Source of the DNA: Cohnella hashimotonis
GTDB lineage: Bacteria > Bacillota > Bacilli > Paenibacillales > Paenibacillaceae
Direction: 5' to 3'
DNA: 64,000 nucleotides
Assembly: GCF_030014955.1 (NCBI RefSeq)
Contig: NZ_JAGRPV010000001.1
Location: 7,837,501-7,901,500 of the forward strand
Shown here: positions 12,266 to 22,070 of the stretch, piece after piece
Numbering within the stretch: the first letter of the stretch is position 1
Layout: each line of letters opens with the position of its first letter
Made by a program: the position numbers and the translations under genes
Notes under the pieces: model-generated
What the model was told of the DNA's origin: nothing
The model's database searches: none
What the model saw: the letters and a program-made list of their open reading frames with translations, nothing else

Positions 12266-12566
12266 ATTCTGTGCACAACACAAGATATTGTTGATATTCT
12301 GTGCGAAGTTTCGACAAAATGGCGCATCAGTCTTTTTTCTCTCCCTTTTTATGCACATGTGAATATCTTCCGAAGTCGTCCAACTTCGATTTCATTGACT
12401 TCCATGCCCTCTTATGGTTTAATAAATGGACATATGAGTTCTTTTTGAGTTCGATGAATTCGTATGGGGATCGTGCAGACGAACTTCGAATTTGACCGCG
12501 AAACGTTGCATCGCCTTTCAATCGAACGGCAGTGCCGTTTACTCTATATTTAGGAGGTATCAAGAA

Positions 12567-12701
12567 GTGGGACCGACATTTAAGCCGAACGTAAACAAGC
12601 GCAAGAAGGTACACGGATTCCGCAGCCGGATGAGCTCGAAGAACGGACGCAAAGTTCTCGCCGCTCGCCGCCAAAAGGGCCGCAAAGTATTGTCCGCTTA
12701 A
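12567..12701 (+). CDS. rpmH: Ribosomal protein bL34
   Basis: A 44-residue bL34 ([20 protein letters not shown] and on, ending GRKVLSA). The start is GTG at 12567 with AGGAGGT at 12552-12558; it gives the family length exactly, whereas an upstream in-frame ATG adds unrelated residues. It is the first gene on the rightward arm of the origin and is followed at once by a terminator. Confidence 0.97.
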   Translation: MGPTFKPNVNKRKKVHGFRSRMSSKNGRKVLAARRQKGRKVLSA

Positions 12702-12706
12702 GGATA

Positions 12707-12731
12707 AAGACCACGTGAGGTGGTCTTTTTT
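12707..12731 (+). terminator. rpmH terminator
   Basis: AAGACCAC pairs with GTGGTCTT around a GTGAG loop and runs into a T tract, six bases past the rpmH stop. It may limit read-through into rnpA. Confidence 0.8.
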
Positions 12732-12793
12732 CATGTATATGGGAATAACTGATGAACGGACTTGAGTCCATAATCCGGCGATGAGGGATGAGG

Positions 12794-13237
12794 ATGGAAA
12801 GAAAACTGCGGCTCCGAAACAAGGAAGACTTCAGCCGTATCTATAGAAGCGGAAAATCGTTCGCGAACTCGCAGTTCGTCGTCTACTGGCGCCGCAAGCC
12901 GGATCCGGGGCTGTACCGGCTGGGCATTTCGGTGAGCAGCAAGCTTGGAGGCGCAGTCGTGCGCAACCGGATGCGGCGAATGATCAAGGAGATCGTGCGG
13001 CTTAACGGTTCGCGCATCGTCGAGGGCACCGACATGATCCTGATCGTGCGCAAGCCGGCGATCTCTCTTCCTTATATAGAGATGGAACGCAGCGTGCTTC
13101 ACGTGCTCCGCAAAGCGGGTCTGACCAAGGGCTCCACGCCGCCGCCGGCGCAGGACCGGAGACCGTACAGGTCGGGTCCCGGCGGCGGCCGGCCGAAGAC
13201 GCCGAACGGTGCCCCGCGCGCTTTCCATTGCCAATAA
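12794..13237 (+). CDS. rnpA: Ribonuclease P protein component
   Basis: A 147-residue basic protein subunit of RNase P. Typical parts are RLRNKEDFSRIYRSGKSF, the RNR region AVVRNRMRRMIKEIVR and the central cleft residues RLGISVSSK. After the core of about 115 residues there is a Pro/Gly/Arg-rich tail of about 30 residues (GSTPPPAQDRRPYRSGPGGG and on) that is longer than in B. subtilis. ATG 12794 has GAGGG six bases upstream; an ATG six bases earlier is possible. Confidence 0.96.
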   Translation: MERKLRLRNKEDFSRIYRSGKSFANSQFVVYWRRKPDPGLYRLGISVSSKLGGAVVRNRMRRMIKEIVRLNGSRIVEGTDMILIVRKPAISLPYIEMERSVLHVLRKAGLTKGSTPPPAQDRRPYRSGPGGGRPKTPNGAPRAFHCQ

Positions 13238-13442
13238 TCTTATGGTATAGTTGACTTGTGTTTTGGGCTTTGAAAGAGACGGATCTGCCCCTCGGTTCCG
13301 GGACGGCGTATTCGTACGGATGCATGATCGGCGAGCCTTTTTTCGGGCATTCGCCTTTTCCGGAATCCCCGCAAAGTCCCGATAGTGCTTCAAAGTCACG
13401 GCTCCACCTTTGTGGGGTTATTTTAGAGGGGAGTTTTGAGGT

Positions 13443-14300
13443 TTGTTGTTGCGCAATCGCAAATTCTGGATGGTCTCCGGTCTCCTGGTTTCTTTAATGG
13501 TCTTCCTGTCCGGATGTACGCCGCCGACGACGCGGAAGACGACCGAAGATCTGGCCAATAGCCACGGCTGGTGGGACAGCAATGTCGTATATTGGTTCTC
13601 GCTTATGCTGGACAAGTTCGCCGAGTGGTTTAACGGCGAATACGGCCTCGCGATTCTCTTGCTCGTGATCATCGTTCGGACGATTATCCTGCCGCTCATG
13701 ATCAAGCAGTACAAGAGCACGAAGGCGATGCAGAAGCTGCAGCCGCAGATGAAGGAGATCCGCGAGAAGTACAAGGACGACACCCGCAAGCAGCAAGAAG
13801 AGATGATGAAGCTCTACCAGGAGCATCAGGTCAATCCGCTCGCAGGCTGTTTCCCGCTGATCATTCAGATGCCGATTTTTATCGCGCTTTATCGTGCCAT
13901 TACTGTCAATGCTAACGTTTATGAGCATACATTCCTGTGGCTTCAGCTCGGCAAGCCGGACAAGTTCTATATTCTCCCGGTTATCGCCGCATTGACCACA
14001 TTCGTGCAATCGAAAATGATGCAGTCCCAGCAGCCGCAGCAGATGGGCGCGATGAAGGGTCTGATGTTGATCTTCCCCGTGCTGATCTTCGTCATGGCGC
14101 TTTCGTTCCCGGCGGCGCTTCCGCTTTACTGGATCTACAGTAATATCTACACCATCACGCAGAACTATTTCATGTATGGACGCAAAGCCGAGCCGCAAGG
14201 CAAAGGCAAGGAGGCCATCGCAGATGAAAAGGGTCGAAGCAACAGGAAAGTCGGTGGAGGAAGCGGTAAGAAAAAGCCTCGTCACTCTCGGGGCAAGTGA
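13443..14300 (+). CDS. spoIIIJ: Membrane protein insertase SpoIIIJ (YidC/Oxa1 family)
   Basis: A 285-residue YidC/Oxa1 insertase with a lipoprotein signal (hydrophobic stretch then LSGC near residue 25), five predicted membrane segments, the hydrophilic hairpin KAMQKLQPQMKEIREKYKDD and the conserved PLAGCFPLIIQMPIFIALY. It inserts membrane proteins and, as SpoIIIJ, acts in the engulfed forespore. A run of TTG codons opens the frame; 13443 is used because AGAGGGGAG lies nine bases upstream, and 13446 or 13449 cannot be excluded. The C-terminus is Lys/Arg-rich and overlaps jag by 77 bases. Confidence 0.95.
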   Translation: MLLRNRKFWMVSGLLVSLMVFLSGCTPPTTRKTTEDLANSHGWWDSNVVYWFSLMLDKFAEWFNGEYGLAILLLVIIVRTIILPLMIKQYKSTKAMQKLQPQMKEIREKYKDDTRKQQEEMMKLYQEHQVNPLAGCFPLIIQMPIFIALYRAITVNANVYEHTFLWLQLGKPDKFYILPVIAALTTFVQSKMMQSQQPQQMGAMKGLMLIFPVLIFVMALSFPAALPLYWIYSNIYTITQNYFMYGRKAEPQGKGKEAIADEKGRSNRKVGGGSGKKKPRHSRGK

Positions 14301-14841
14301 GGACCGCGTTAAAGTAACCGTGCTTGAGCAGCCCAGCAAGGGACTGTTCGGCTTGATCGGCGCCAAGGAAGCTCGCGTACAGGTGGAGCTGCTGCCCGAC
14401 GGCGTCGATCACGCGGTCGCTTTTCTCCAGGAAGTAACCGATGCCATGCATTCGACTGTGGAGATCGAACGGGACGACGGCGCTGACGAAGTACTGATTA
14501 GCTTGTCCGGCGCTAATCTGGGTATGTTGATCGGACGCAGAGGCCAGACATTGGACGCGCTTCAGTATCTGACGAACATCGTCGCGAACCGGCATTCGGA
14601 CCGTCATCTGCGCATCGTCCTCGATGCGGAGCAATTCCGAAAGAGGCGTAGAGAGACGCTTGAAGCCCTGTCCGACCGAATGGCGCTCCGCGCCGCGAAG
14701 ACAAGGAAGGACATCGTGCTCGAGCCGATGAGCGCCTCCGAACGGAAGATCATCCATGCGAAACTTCAAGGCCATCCGCAAGTGCGCACCTACAGTCAAG
14801 GCGATGAACCGAACCGCTGCGTCGTCATTGCTATCAAGTGA
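14224..14841 (+). CDS. jag: RNA-binding protein Jag (KhpB)
   Basis: A 205-residue Jag_N, KH and R3H protein. The N-terminus KRVEATGKSVEEAVRKSL is the Jag_N domain, with KGLFGLIG after it; LIGRRGQTLDALQYL is the KH loop, and the C-terminus carries the R3H-type stretch ERKIIHAKLQGHPQVRTYSQG. It binds RNA with KhpA and affects cell division and elongation in Gram-positives. The start at 14224 has AAGGAGG (14208-14214) inside the end of spoIIIJ, so the two are translationally overlapped. Confidence 0.96.
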   Translation: MKRVEATGKSVEEAVRKSLVTLGASEDRVKVTVLEQPSKGLFGLIGAKEARVQVELLPDGVDHAVAFLQEVTDAMHSTVEIERDDGADEVLISLSGANLGMLIGRRGQTLDALQYLTNIVANRHSDRHLRIVLDAEQFRKRRRETLEALSDRMALRAAKTRKDIVLEPMSASERKIIHAKLQGHPQVRTYSQGDEPNRCVVIAIK

Positions 14842-14851
14842 ATGAAAGTCC

Positions 14852-14894
14852 AACGCAATGGCTTGCAGATGCAAGCGGACCATTGCGTTTTTTG
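14852..14894 (+). terminator. Terminator of spoIIIJ-jag
   Basis: AACGCAATGG (14852-14861) and CCATTGCGTT (14880-14889) pair, with an inner CTTGC/GCAAG extension, followed by T. It lies 10 bases past the jag stop. Confidence 0.85.
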
Positions 14895-14947
14895 TTTATG
14901 GCAAGGGTTGGGGATTATATGAGTTTAGCGCTAAATGAGGGAACGAT

Positions 14948-16324
14948 ATGAATGAAGATACAATAGCGGCAATAGCGACGGCGCTTGGAGAGGGAAGCAT
15001 CGCCGTCGTACGCGTGAGCGGCGCAGAGGCGATCGGCAAGGTAGCGCCGCTCTTCAAGTCGAAGGAGGACTTGAGAGAGGTTGAGTCGCATACCGTGCAT
15101 TACGGGTGGATCAAGGATCCGGATAGCGGCAGCGTGATGGACGAAGTGCTCGTCACCGTGATGAAGGGTCCGCGCTCATTCACGGCGGAGGATGTCGTGG
15201 AGATCAGCACCCACGGAGGGATCGTTGCCGTCCAGTCGGTGCTGGAGCTGCTGCTGCGGAGCGGGATTCGCATGGCCGAGCCTGGCGAATTCACGAAGCG
15301 AGCCTTCTTAAACGGCAGGATCGACCTGGCGCAGGCGGAGGCGGTCATCGACCTGATCCGGTCCAAGTCCTCGAAGGCGTTTCAGGTGGCGCGCAAGCAG
15401 GCGGAGGGAGCGCTATCGAAGCGCCTCGTGCCGCTGAAGGAACAATTGATCGAGCTGCTCGCGCATGTCGAAGTCAACATCGATTACCCGGAGCACGATG
15501 TCGCAGAGGTAACTGGCGGTGTCATCAGAGACCACTGCGGTGCTGTGCTTCGGCAGGTGGAGACGCTGCTGAAGACCGCCGCGGAGGGGAAAATTCTGCG
15601 GGAAGGCATCGTGACGGCGATTGTTGGCCGCCCGAATGCGGGCAAGTCGTCGCTGTTGAACGCGCTGGTGAAGGAGAATCGGGCGATTGTGACCGATATT
15701 CCCGGTACGACGCGAGACATCGTGGAAGAGTCGGTCACGCTGTCAGGCATTCCGCTGCGGCTGCTCGACACGGCAGGCATCCGGGAAACGGAAGACGTCG
15801 TCGAGCGGATCGGCGTAGAACGCTCGCGGGGCGCCCTCGGCGATGCCGACCTGATTCTGCTCGTGCTAAGCCGCAGCGATGCGCTTCACGAGGAGGAGAG
15901 GCGTTTGCTGGAGGAGCTGAAGGACCGTCCGACAATCGTAATTCTGAACAAGTCGGATCTGGAGCTTCGTCTGGAGGAGGAGGAGGTTCGCTCCCTTTAT
16001 CCAAGCGAGCGAATCGTTTCTCTGTCAGCGAAGGAAGGCTTGGGGATGGAGGCACTGGAGCGAGCCGTCTCCAAGCTGTTTATGAGCGGAGGCATCGAGT
16101 CGTCGGATGCCACGTATGTTAGCAACGTTCGGCATATATCGTTGCTGCATGCATCGGCGCGTTCTCTGCAGGATGCCATCGACGGCGCGGAGCAAGGGTT
16201 GCCTGTGGACTTGATCCAGATCGATATTGCCGCGGCGTGGGAGTCGCTAGGGGAGATTGTCGGCGACACCGCATCGGAGTCGCTGCTCGATCAGATATTT
16301 TCAAAATTTTGTTTAGGAAAATAA
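14948..16324 (+). CDS. mnmE: tRNA uridine-5-carboxymethylaminomethyl synthesis GTPase MnmE
   Basis: A 458-residue TrmE GTPase that, with MnmG, modifies U34 of certain tRNAs. It has an N-terminal folate-binding domain ([20 protein letters not shown]), a helical domain and an inserted G domain with [26 protein letters not shown] and NKSD. It ends FSKFCLGK, where the C-terminal Cys of the F-C-[IL]-G-K motif is the formyl-transfer residue. ATG with GAGGG seven bases upstream. mnmG follows 37 bases later. Confidence 0.98.
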   Translation: MNEDTIAAIATALGEGSIAVVRVSGAEAIGKVAPLFKSKEDLREVESHTVHYGWIKDPDSGSVMDEVLVTVMKGPRSFTAEDVVEISTHGGIVAVQSVLELLLRSGIRMAEPGEFTKRAFLNGRIDLAQAEAVIDLIRSKSSKAFQVARKQAEGALSKRLVPLKEQLIELLAHVEVNIDYPEHDVAEVTGGVIRDHCGAVLRQVETLLKTAAEGKILREGIVTAIVGRPNAGKSSLLNALVKENRAIVTDIPGTTRDIVEESVTLSGIPLRLLDTAGIRETEDVVERIGVERSRGALGDADLILLVLSRSDALHEEERRLLEELKDRPTIVILNKSDLELRLEEEEVRSLYPSERIVSLSAKEGLGMEALERAVSKLFMSGGIESSDATYVSNVRHISLLHASARSLQDAIDGAEQGLPVDLIQIDIAAAWESLGEIVGDTASESLLDQIFSKFCLGK

Positions 16325-16361
16325 ATATTTACAATATAAAAACAAAAGGAGTGTATCCACA

Positions 16362-18260
16362 GTGGGATATGTAGCAGGCGAGTACGACGTTATTGTCGTC
16401 GGCGCCGGGCATGCAGGCGTTGAAGCTGCGCTTGCGGCTGCGCGTATGGGCTGCGAGACGCTTTTGCTTACCATTAATCTTGATATGATCGCCTTTATGC
16501 CTTGCAATCCGTCTGTAGGCGGACCGGCCAAGGGACACGTCGTTCGCGAGATCGATGCGCTAGGCGGAGAGATGGGACGCAATATCGATAAGACTTTTAT
16601 TCAGATGCGGATGCTGAATACCGGTAAAGGACCGGCTGTGCATGCGCTGCGTGCGCAAGCGGATAAATTTCTGTATCAACATGAGATGAAGGAGACGATT
16701 GAGCGGGAGGAGAAGCTGACGCTTCGCCAAGGAATGGCCGAAGAGCTGATCGTCGAAGATGGGATCTGCCGGGGCATCATTACGAAGACTGGTGCGGAGT
16801 ACCATTCCAAGACGGTGGTCATTACGACGGGCACTTACTTGCGCGGCAAGGTTATCATGGGTGAGCTGATGTATGAGAGCGGTCCGAATAATCAGCAGCC
16901 GTCGGTGAAGCTGTCCGAATCGCTGCGGGAGAACGGATTGAAGCTCGTGCGATTCAAGACGGGGACGCCGCCGCGCGTTCACAAGGACACGATCGATTTC
17001 TCGAAGACGGAGATTCAACCGGGCGACGACAAGCCCAAGTATTTTTCTTACGAAACGGAATACTCCGAGCGGGCAGGCGAACAGCTGCCATGCTGGCTGA
17101 CCTACACGTCCGAAGATACGCACAAGATCATTAACGATAACTTGCATCGCGCGCCGATGTTCTCCGGGGCGATCGAGGGGACAGGTCCGCGTTATTGTCC
17201 TTCAATCGAAGATAAAATCGTTCGCTTCGCGGATAAGCCCAAGCACCAGATCTTCCTGGAGCCTGAGGGTGCAAACACGAAGGAATATTACGTGCAGGGA
17301 TTGTCGACGAGCATGCCTGAAGAGGTTCAACTGCAGATTCTGCGATCGATTCCTGGGCTGGAGCAAGTAGAGATGATGCGTACGGGCTATGCGATTGAGT
17401 ACGATGCGGTTGTGCCGACACAGCTGTGGCCGTCCTTAGAGACAAAGGTTATATCCGGCCTGTTTACGGCAGGACAGATTAACGGCACGTCCGGTTACGA
17501 AGAGGCGGCAGGACAAGGCATCATGGCCGGTATCAACGCTGCACGCAAGGCCCAGGACAAGGAACCGGTCATTATCGATCGTTCCCAGGGATATATCGGC
17601 GTCATGATCGACGACTTGGTCACAAAAGGAACGAATGAGCCTTATCGTCTGCTCACGTCCCGCGCAGAATATCGCTTGCTTCTCCGTCACGACAACGCGG
17701 ATCTGCGCCTGACCCCGCTGGGCAAGGAAATCGGCTTGATCTCCGACGCGCGGTTTGCTTTATTCGAAGAGAAGAAGCAGAAGGTAGAGGCGGAGCTCGC
17801 GAGACTAAAGGAGATCCGCATCCGACCGGACGAGGCTACGCAAGCACTATTGGCTACGATTGATTCGGCGCCGCTTCAAAACACTGTTGACGGAGTTACG
17901 CTGCTTCGCCGGCCAGAAGTCACCTATGCGCATATCGAGGGTTTTTCTCCGTCTCCCGCGATTTTGTCTGAGGATATGAAGGAGCAGGTTGAGATCCAGA
18001 TCAAGTACACGGGATACATCGAAAAGCAGCTTGCGCAGGTTGAAAAGCTCGCCAAGATGGAAAAGAAGCGCATTCCCGACGATATCGACTATAGCGCGGT
18101 GCACGGACTGGCGACTGAAGCCAAGCAGAAGCTGCACCAGATTCGTCCGCTAAATATCGGGCAAGCATCGCGAATCTCCGGCGTCACGCCAGCCGACTTG
18201 TCCATTTTGCTCGTACACCTGGAGCATTATAATCGTGTGACGGCAGCCAGGAGCAGCTGA
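16362..18260 (+). CDS. mnmG: tRNA uridine-5-carboxymethylaminomethyl synthesis enzyme MnmG
   Basis: A 632-residue FAD enzyme, partner of MnmE. The dinucleotide-binding [17 protein letters not shown], the GidA signature [19 protein letters not shown] and a C-terminal helical tail are present. The start is GTG at 16362 with AAAGGAG ahead. Its stop overlaps the rsmG start (TGATG), so the two are coupled. Confidence 0.98.
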   Translation: MGYVAGEYDVIVVGAGHAGVEAALAAARMGCETLLLTINLDMIAFMPCNPSVGGPAKGHVVREIDALGGEMGRNIDKTFIQMRMLNTGKGPAVHALRAQADKFLYQHEMKETIEREEKLTLRQGMAEELIVEDGICRGIITKTGAEYHSKTVVITTGTYLRGKVIMGELMYESGPNNQQPSVKLSESLRENGLKLVRFKTGTPPRVHKDTIDFSKTEIQPGDDKPKYFSYETEYSERAGEQLPCWLTYTSEDTHKIINDNLHRAPMFSGAIEGTGPRYCPSIEDKIVRFADKPKHQIFLEPEGANTKEYYVQGLSTSMPEEVQLQILRSIPGLEQVEMMRTGYAIEYDAVVPTQLWPSLETKVISGLFTAGQINGTSGYEEAAGQGIMAGINAARKAQDKEPVIIDRSQGYIGVMIDDLVTKGTNEPYRLLTSRAEYRLLLRHDNADLRLTPLGKEIGLISDARFALFEEKKQKVEAELARLKEIRIRPDEATQALLATIDSAPLQNTVDGVTLLRRPEVTYAHIEGFSPSPAILSEDMKEQVEIQIKYTGYIEKQLAQVEKLAKMEKKRIPDDIDYSAVHGLATEAKQKLHQIRPLNIGQASRISGVTPADLSILLVHLEHYNRVTAARSS

Positions 18261-18988
18261 TGGCGGACGAACTGCGGCATTGGTTCAGCGAGCGAGTTCA
18301 AGCCGACTTGGGGATCGAGCTGAGCGACACTCAACTCATCCAGTATGAGTCGTATTACCGCTTGCTTGTCGAGTGGAACGAGAAGATGAATTTGACGGGA
18401 ATTACGGAACGAGAAGCCGTTTATGAGAAGCACTTCTACGATTCGTTGACCTTGGGCGTTTTGCCCGAGGCTGTATCGGCTACCAGTATGGCGGACATCG
18501 GAGCGGGCGCCGGCTTCCCGTCCATTCCTTTTAAAATCGCGTTTCCCCAACTGGAAGTCACGATTATCGACTCTCTCGCCAAGCGCATCCGTTTCTTACA
18601 GGCGGTAGTTGATGAGCTGCAGCTGAGTAATGTTACACTCGTACATGGCAGAGCGGAGGACATTGGTCGATTAAGCGAACACCGCGACCGGTATGACCTC
18701 GTCACAGCTCGGGCAGTAGCTCGGCTCGCGGGACTGAACGAGCTTTGCCTTCCCTTTGTTAAAATTGAAGGGCACTTCATAGCAATGAAGGGATCGGATC
18801 ACACGGCTGAGCTCCAGGAGAGCGCCAGGAGCATACGTCTTCTCAATGCAAAACTTAGATATACGCGCGAGCTTAAATTACCGCTAGAGCAATCCGAGCG
18901 TCAGTTGATCGTAATCGGCAAGCTTGGAAAGACGCCAAAAGAATATCCTCGCAAGGCGGGAGTTCCTCTCAAGCAGCCACTTGTTTAA
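18260..18988 (+). CDS. rsmG: 16S rRNA (guanine-N7) methyltransferase RsmG
   Basis: A 242-residue SAM methyltransferase (GidB) that makes m7G near position 527 of 16S rRNA. WNEKMNLTGI, MADIGAGAGFPSIP (SAM loop), VHGRAEDIG and VTARAVARL are the family motifs. Its start overlaps the mnmG stop. It is followed directly by two parS sites. Confidence 0.97.
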   Translation: MADELRHWFSERVQADLGIELSDTQLIQYESYYRLLVEWNEKMNLTGITEREAVYEKHFYDSLTLGVLPEAVSATSMADIGAGAGFPSIPFKIAFPQLEVTIIDSLAKRIRFLQAVVDELQLSNVTLVHGRAEDIGRLSEHRDRYDLVTARAVARLAGLNELCLPFVKIEGHFIAMKGSDHTAELQESARSIRLLNAKLRYTRELKLPLEQSERQLIVIGKLGKTPKEYPRKAGVPLKQPLV

Positions 18989-18993
18989 TCCCA

Positions 18994-19009
18994 TGTTCCA
19001 CGTGAAACA
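18994..19009. other. parS: parS site 1
   Basis: TGTTCCACGTGAAACA matches the B. subtilis parS consensus (TGTTNCACGTGAAACA) exactly. It lies just after the rsmG stop. Spo0J/ParB binds such sites and spreads to organise the origin. Confidence 0.95.
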
Positions 19010-19026
19010 AAATCGCCATATTTTCT

Positions 19027-19042
19027 TGTTTCACGTGGAACA
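19027..19042. other. parS: parS site 2
   Basis: TGTTTCACGTGGAACA is the same consensus read on the other strand, 17 bases from site 1. The rest of the gap up to noc (to 19416) holds a TATAAT at 19104-19109 without a good -35, and GC-rich hairpins near 19130-19175. I see no gene there. Confidence 0.95.
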
Positions 19043-19416
19043 AATCACCCTCTAAACACAGGAAACTCTTTTCAAGAGAAGGATTCAGGCGTACAATAGA
19101 GAATATAATATAGTACTGCAAAATCGTCGTGCCGCATATGCGCCTCGGAGGCGTGAAATGGCGGCGCTTTTTTCGTCACTCTGCACCTCCGGCATGGTTG
19201 AATCCTTGCCTTTTCTCCATGCAACGGTCACCTAGAAATGATTAGATCGAGCATGAGAATGTCCTGTCCGACGGCGGCTCCTGTCGAAAAATGTGTATAA
19301 ACAAGTCGTTTTGAAGGCTGCATCAGGCTCTATTAATCTGCTATTGAGTTGCTAGGATTATGGCAGATTGCGTTTACCGGAACCTCATTACAGACGAACG
19401 TGGTGGGATGGAAGAC

Positions 19417-20250
19417 ATGAGAGAACCGTTATCTCGTTTGTTCGGATTGTCCGAACGGAGCGGCCAGGAAGAAGTTCGGCAGATTGCCGTAGTGGATATC
19501 GTCCCGAGCCCTTATCAACCCAGGTCCGTCTTTGATGACGACCGGATCGACGAGCTATGTCAGACGATCAAGACGCTTGGCATCATCCAGCCGATCGTAG
19601 TCCGTGTCCGGGATGGAAAATACGAGCTCATAGCGGGAGAACGCCGCTGGCGTGCGGTCACCAAGTTGGGCATGGAACACATCCCGGCGATCGTAAGAGA
19701 AATTAACGATTCCCAAGCCGCCTCGATGGCTTTGATCGAAAATCTTCAACGCGAAGGTCTGACTTCAATTGAGGAAGCCGTCGCTTACCAAAAACTGATC
19801 GATCTGCATCAGTTGACGCAAGAGAGTTTGGCGCAGCGTCTGGGCAAAAGCCAGTCGACGATCGCCAATAAGATTCGTCTGCTTCAGCTGGGAGAGAATG
19901 TTAAGCTGGCGCTGATGGAGCGCAAAATCACGGAACGCCATGCTCGTGCCATGCTGGCGCTGCCGAATGAAGAAGCGCAGGACAAGCTGCTTCAAGAAAT
20001 CATCGACAAGGAACTGAATGTTAAGCAAACGGAAACTCGCGTCGCTTTTCTACTTGAGGCGAGCAAGCCTGCCAAATCGCGTCGCGTATCCTTTTCTAAG
20101 GACATTCGGCTTGCCATCAATACCATAAGACAATCTGTAGATATGGTCACAGGTTCTGGCATCCCGATTAAATCAAGCGAACGCGATATGGACGATCATA
20201 TTGAAATTGTCATCAAGATACCAAAGAAAAACAACAGCAATCCAAGCTAG
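19417..20250 (+). CDS. noc: Nucleoid occlusion protein Noc
   Basis: A 277-residue ParB-like protein with an N-terminal [13 protein letters not shown] segment resembling the membrane-targeting amphipathic helix of Noc, a ParB/CTP-binding domain ([10 protein letters not shown] and the [14 protein letters not shown] box), a helix-turn-helix ([20 protein letters not shown]) and a C-terminal dimer domain. Noc prevents division over the nucleoid. The ATG at 19417 gives the family N-terminus; ATGs at 19408 and 19360 are alternatives. It lies upstream of soj-parB, as in Bacilli. Confidence 0.93.
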   Translation: MREPLSRLFGLSERSGQEEVRQIAVVDIVPSPYQPRSVFDDDRIDELCQTIKTLGIIQPIVVRVRDGKYELIAGERRWRAVTKLGMEHIPAIVREINDSQAASMALIENLQREGLTSIEEAVAYQKLIDLHQLTQESLAQRLGKSQSTIANKIRLLQLGENVKLALMERKITERHARAMLALPNEEAQDKLLQEIIDKELNVKQTETRVAFLLEASKPAKSRRVSFSKDIRLAINTIRQSVDMVTGSGIPIKSSERDMDDHIEIVIKIPKKNNSNPS

Positions 20251-20303
20251 TTGGGATTCATGAAAATCCAGCAAGTTAGGCGGCTGACGATGAGGTGAAC
20301 GGG

Positions 20304-21077
20304 TTGTCCAAAATTATTGCCATTGCCAATCAAAAGGGCGGTGTCGGCAAAACGACAACGGCTGTCAACCTAGGCGCCTGTCTGTCCACATTGGGACGTA
20401 AAGTGCTCATAGTGGACATCGACGCACAGGGCAATACGACAAGCGGTGTCGGCATAAATAAAGCCGATGTGGAATATTGCATCTATGATATCTTAATCAA
20501 CGAGATCCACCCTAAACAGGCGATTGTGGATACGGCTCTGCCGAATCTGAAGCTCATTCCTGCGACGATTCAACTCGCAGGTGCCGAGATTGAGCTGGTG
20601 CCTACCATCTCCCGCGAAGTTCGCCTTAAGAAGGCGCTCGCTATGGTTCGCAATGAATTCGACTATATCCTGATCGACTGCCCGCCGTCATTGGGCATTC
20701 TGACGATCAACTCGCTTACAGCTTCCGATTCGGTCATCATTCCGATTCAATGCGAGTATTATGCGCTTGAAGGATTGAGTCAGCTGCTGAATACGATTCG
20801 CCTCGTACAGAAGCACCTGAACACCACACTTCAGATCGAAGGCGTACTGCTCACGATGTTCGATGCTCGTACGAATCTGGGCATCCAAGTTATCGAAGAA
20901 GTAAAAAAGTACTTTCAACAAAAAGTCTATCAGACGGTTATCCCGCGCAATGTTCGTCTCAGCGAGGCGCCATCGCACGGACAATCGATCATCACATACG
21001 ATCCTAGATCCAAAGGGGCCGAGGTTTATCTCGAGCTGGCGAAGGAAGTGATTACGTATGAGCAAGCGGCTAGGTAA
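20304..21077 (+). CDS. soj: Chromosome-partitioning ATPase Soj (ParA)
   Basis: A 257-residue ParA-type ATPase with the deviant Walker A KGGVGKTTT, DIDAQGN and ILIDCPPSLG. In B. subtilis Soj acts with Spo0J in origin segregation and controls DnaA activity. The TTG at 20304 is preferred (SKIIAIANQKGG), with GAGGTGA five bases upstream; a GTG at 20295 is possible. The 3' end overlaps parB by 20 bases. Confidence 0.97.
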   Translation: MSKIIAIANQKGGVGKTTTAVNLGACLSTLGRKVLIVDIDAQGNTTSGVGINKADVEYCIYDILINEIHPKQAIVDTALPNLKLIPATIQLAGAEIELVPTISREVRLKKALAMVRNEFDYILIDCPPSLGILTINSLTASDSVIIPIQCEYYALEGLSQLLNTIRLVQKHLNTTLQIEGVLLTMFDARTNLGIQVIEEVKKYFQQKVYQTVIPRNVRLSEAPSHGQSIITYDPRSKGAEVYLELAKEVITYEQAAR

Positions 21078-21912
21078 AGGGCTCGACGCCCTGATCACGT
21101 CTTTATCCATCAAGGAAGACGACAAGATCGTAGAGATTCCGTTGGCGCAACTCCGCGCGAATCCCTATCAACCGCGTAAGACGTTTGAAGAAGAAGCAAT
21201 CAAAGAACTAGCCGAGTCGATTCGCGAGCACGGCGTCATTCAACCGATAATCGTTCGTACGGCTCTCCGCGGTTTTGAGATCATTGCTGGCGAACGTCGA
21301 TTTAGAGCTTCGCAGCTCCTGGGCAATCCTACGATCCCTGCAGTCGTTCGTGCTTACAGCGATCAACAAGTGATGGAAATTGCACTTATCGAAAATGTAC
21401 AGCGCGAGGATCTGAACGCGATTGAAGTTGCCATTGCCTATCAATCGATTATGAATCAATTTGCATTAACGCAAGAAGAACTCTCGCTCAAGGTCGGCAA
21501 GTCTCGTTCCCACATTGCCAACTTCCTTCGACTTCTCGCACTGCCGGATGAGATCAAAGATCATGTTTCACGTGGAACATTGTCGATGGGACACGCTAGA
21601 GCATTGGCGGGAATTAAGGAAGACGCCAAGCGCAAAGATCTGGCGAAGCAGACGCTGGCTAACAATTGGAGCGTCCGCGAGCTGGAGAACGCCGTGCAAC
21701 AGATGGACGCGGTCGTGAAAGGCAAAACCGTCAAAGCAAAAGCTAAAAAGCGCGACCCATATATTGAGGAGATCGAAGAGACGCTGCGCGAACGGTTCCA
21801 GACGACGGTGCGAATCAAGCCGAACAAGGAAAAGGGACGCATCGAACTGGCCTATTTCAGCAAAGGGGATCTGGAACGCTTGCTAGAGATCCTGCAAGCA
21901 GTCAAAGCATAA
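21058..21912 (+). CDS. parB: Chromosome-partitioning protein ParB (Spo0J)
   Basis: A 284-residue CTP-dependent clamp that loads at parS. It has an N-terminal CTPase domain (EIIAGERRFRA, IENVQREDLNAIEVA), a helix-turn-helix (LTQEELSLKVGKSRSHIANFLRL region) and a C-terminal dimerisation domain. The coding sequence itself contains a parS site, as in B. subtilis spo0J. Confidence 0.98.
   Translation: MSKRLGKGLDALITSLSIKEDDKIVEIPLAQLRANPYQPRKTFEEEAIKELAESIREHGVIQPIIVRTALRGFEIIAGERRFRASQLLGNPTIPAVVRAYSDQQVMEIALIENVQREDLNAIEVAIAYQSIMNQFALTQEELSLKVGKSRSHIANFLRLLALPDEIKDHVSRGTLSMGHARALAGIKEDAKRKDLAKQTLANNWSVRELENAVQQMDAVVKGKTVKAKAKKRDPYIEEIEETLRERFQTTVRIKPNKEKGRIELAYFSKGDLERLLEILQAVKA
21564..21579. 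other. parS: parS site 3, inside parB
   Basis: TGTTTCACGTGGAACA lies in the parB coding sequence, over the codons for HVSRGT. It is a full consensus match on the minus strand. Confidence 0.95.
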
Positions 21913-21956
21913 GATCTGCCATCCACGATCGAAGGCTCGTGACGGAGCGGAGAATA

Positions 21957-22000
21957 AGACGGCTTCGCACTTGGAATGCCAAGAGCGAGGCCGTTTTTGT
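21957..22000 (+). terminator. Terminator of noc-soj-parB
   Basis: AAGACGGCTTCGC pairs imperfectly with GCGAGGCCGTTTTT, with a CTTGG/CCAAG inner stem, 45 bases past the parB stop. It ends in five T. Confidence 0.75.
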
Positions 22001-22070
22001 TCTTAGCGCCATCGCTGAATTGGAATGAACAGATCACCAAAAATAGAAGGTTAGACGAGGAGGCGCACAG

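Noticed and set aside
13238..13442. yidD-like gene between rnpA and spoIIIJ
   Set aside because: No frame with YidD features is present; the gap holds only promoter-like and leader sequence.
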